Below are positions 63,942 through 64,000 of a stretch of DNA of 64,000 bases, piece by piece. How positions within the stretch are numbered: the first letter of the stretch is position 1; each line of letters opens with the position of its first letter. This DNA comes from JAVBQJ01 sp031549115 (lineage in GTDB: Bacteria; Verrucomicrobiota; Lentisphaeria; Victivallales; Victivallaceae). The notes below the pieces were generated by a model, which was not told where the DNA came from, did no database searches, and saw only the letters and a program-made list of their open reading frames with translations. The DNA lies in NCBI GenBank assembly GCA_031549115.1, contig JAVBQJ010000078.1:18155-82154 (forward strand), given 5' to 3'. Made by a program: the position numbers and the translations under genes.

Positions 63942-64000
63942 GCCGCTTCCCGTCCCCTCCCCTAGTGTCGTGTCAACGCCAAATTTGGAGCAAGATTGGC

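Noticed and set aside
1..64000. CRISPR arrays, insertion-sequence transposases, rRNA genes and an outer-membrane TolC-type channel
   Set aside because: Looked for and not seen: no regularly spaced repeats, no transposase motifs, no rRNA, and no TolC-like gene next to either efflux set.

Overview
The window looks like a chromosomal segment from a member of the Lentisphaerota (Victivallales-like). Three things suggest this: two genes carry the phylum's characteristic pseudopilin leader (FTLIELLVVIAIIAILASM, then LLPALSKAR), each placed directly before a glycoside-hydrolase gene; carbohydrate-active enzymes and sugar-responsive regulators are abundant; and the DNA is GC-rich apart from a few AT-rich patches. 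This placement is an inference from gene content, not from a database search.

Layout. 1-2.5 kb: the start of a GntR/LacI-type regulator (minus, cut by the left edge), then a retron, made up of a structured RNA with 19-bp a1/a2 ends at 1201-1504 and a retron-type reverse transcriptase at 1528-2451. 2.4-9.9 kb: a GH38 alpha-mannosidase and a MarR regulator (minus), divergent from an RND efflux adaptor and pump; two matching operator-like dyads lie in the gap. 10-11.7 kb: a translationally coupled phosphotransferase and HAD protein (minus). 11.9-23.4 kb: a polysaccharide-use cluster on the plus strand with a LacI regulator, two pseudopilins, four glycosidase-like or TIM-barrel proteins and an orphan corrinoid protein. 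23.6-26 kb: ruvA and three paralogous secreted proteins built of G-x-Q-x-G-L-x-N repeats. 26.3-30.3 kb: the RNA repair operon rtcBA (minus) with a textbook sigma-54 promoter, divergent from rtcR. 30.7-33.6 kb: a PMCA-like calcium ATPase (minus). 33.8-35.9 kb: tRNA-Pro(CGG) and a 1.86-kb island bounded by a 125-bp duplication of the tRNA 3' end and its terminator. The island carries a DUF3791-DUF3990-DUF3791 toxin-antitoxin-like operon and what looks like a phage tape-measure gene stub. 36-40.7 kb: a second MarR plus RND efflux set. 41-45.3 kb: an AT-rich phosphoethanolamine-transferase-like gene, a hybrid histidine kinase with a degenerate receiver, and a small membrane zinc-ribbon protein. 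45.5-54.3 kb: a giant NAD-glutamate dehydrogenase, a sugar isomerase/oxidoreductase pair, a PP2C phosphatase and an EF-G-like GTPase. 54.4-63.9 kb: a surface-polysaccharide locus with glycosyltransferases, a Wzm/Wzt-type exporter, a rhamnan-synthesis protein, rfbB and rfbC.

The most notable system is the retron. Its reverse transcriptase has the NAxxH, YADD and VTG signatures, and the RNA upstream folds into the expected a1-msr-msd-a2 plan, yet no effector gene sits beside it: a convergent mannosidase overlaps its 3' end and a divergent regulator lies upstream. Second is the tRNA-Pro island with its probable ADP-ribosyltransferase-fold toxin module. A family of long hairpin-rich intergenic repeats (three copies: 9866-9960, 30388-30652 and 48748-49019) marks the 3' ends of several genes.
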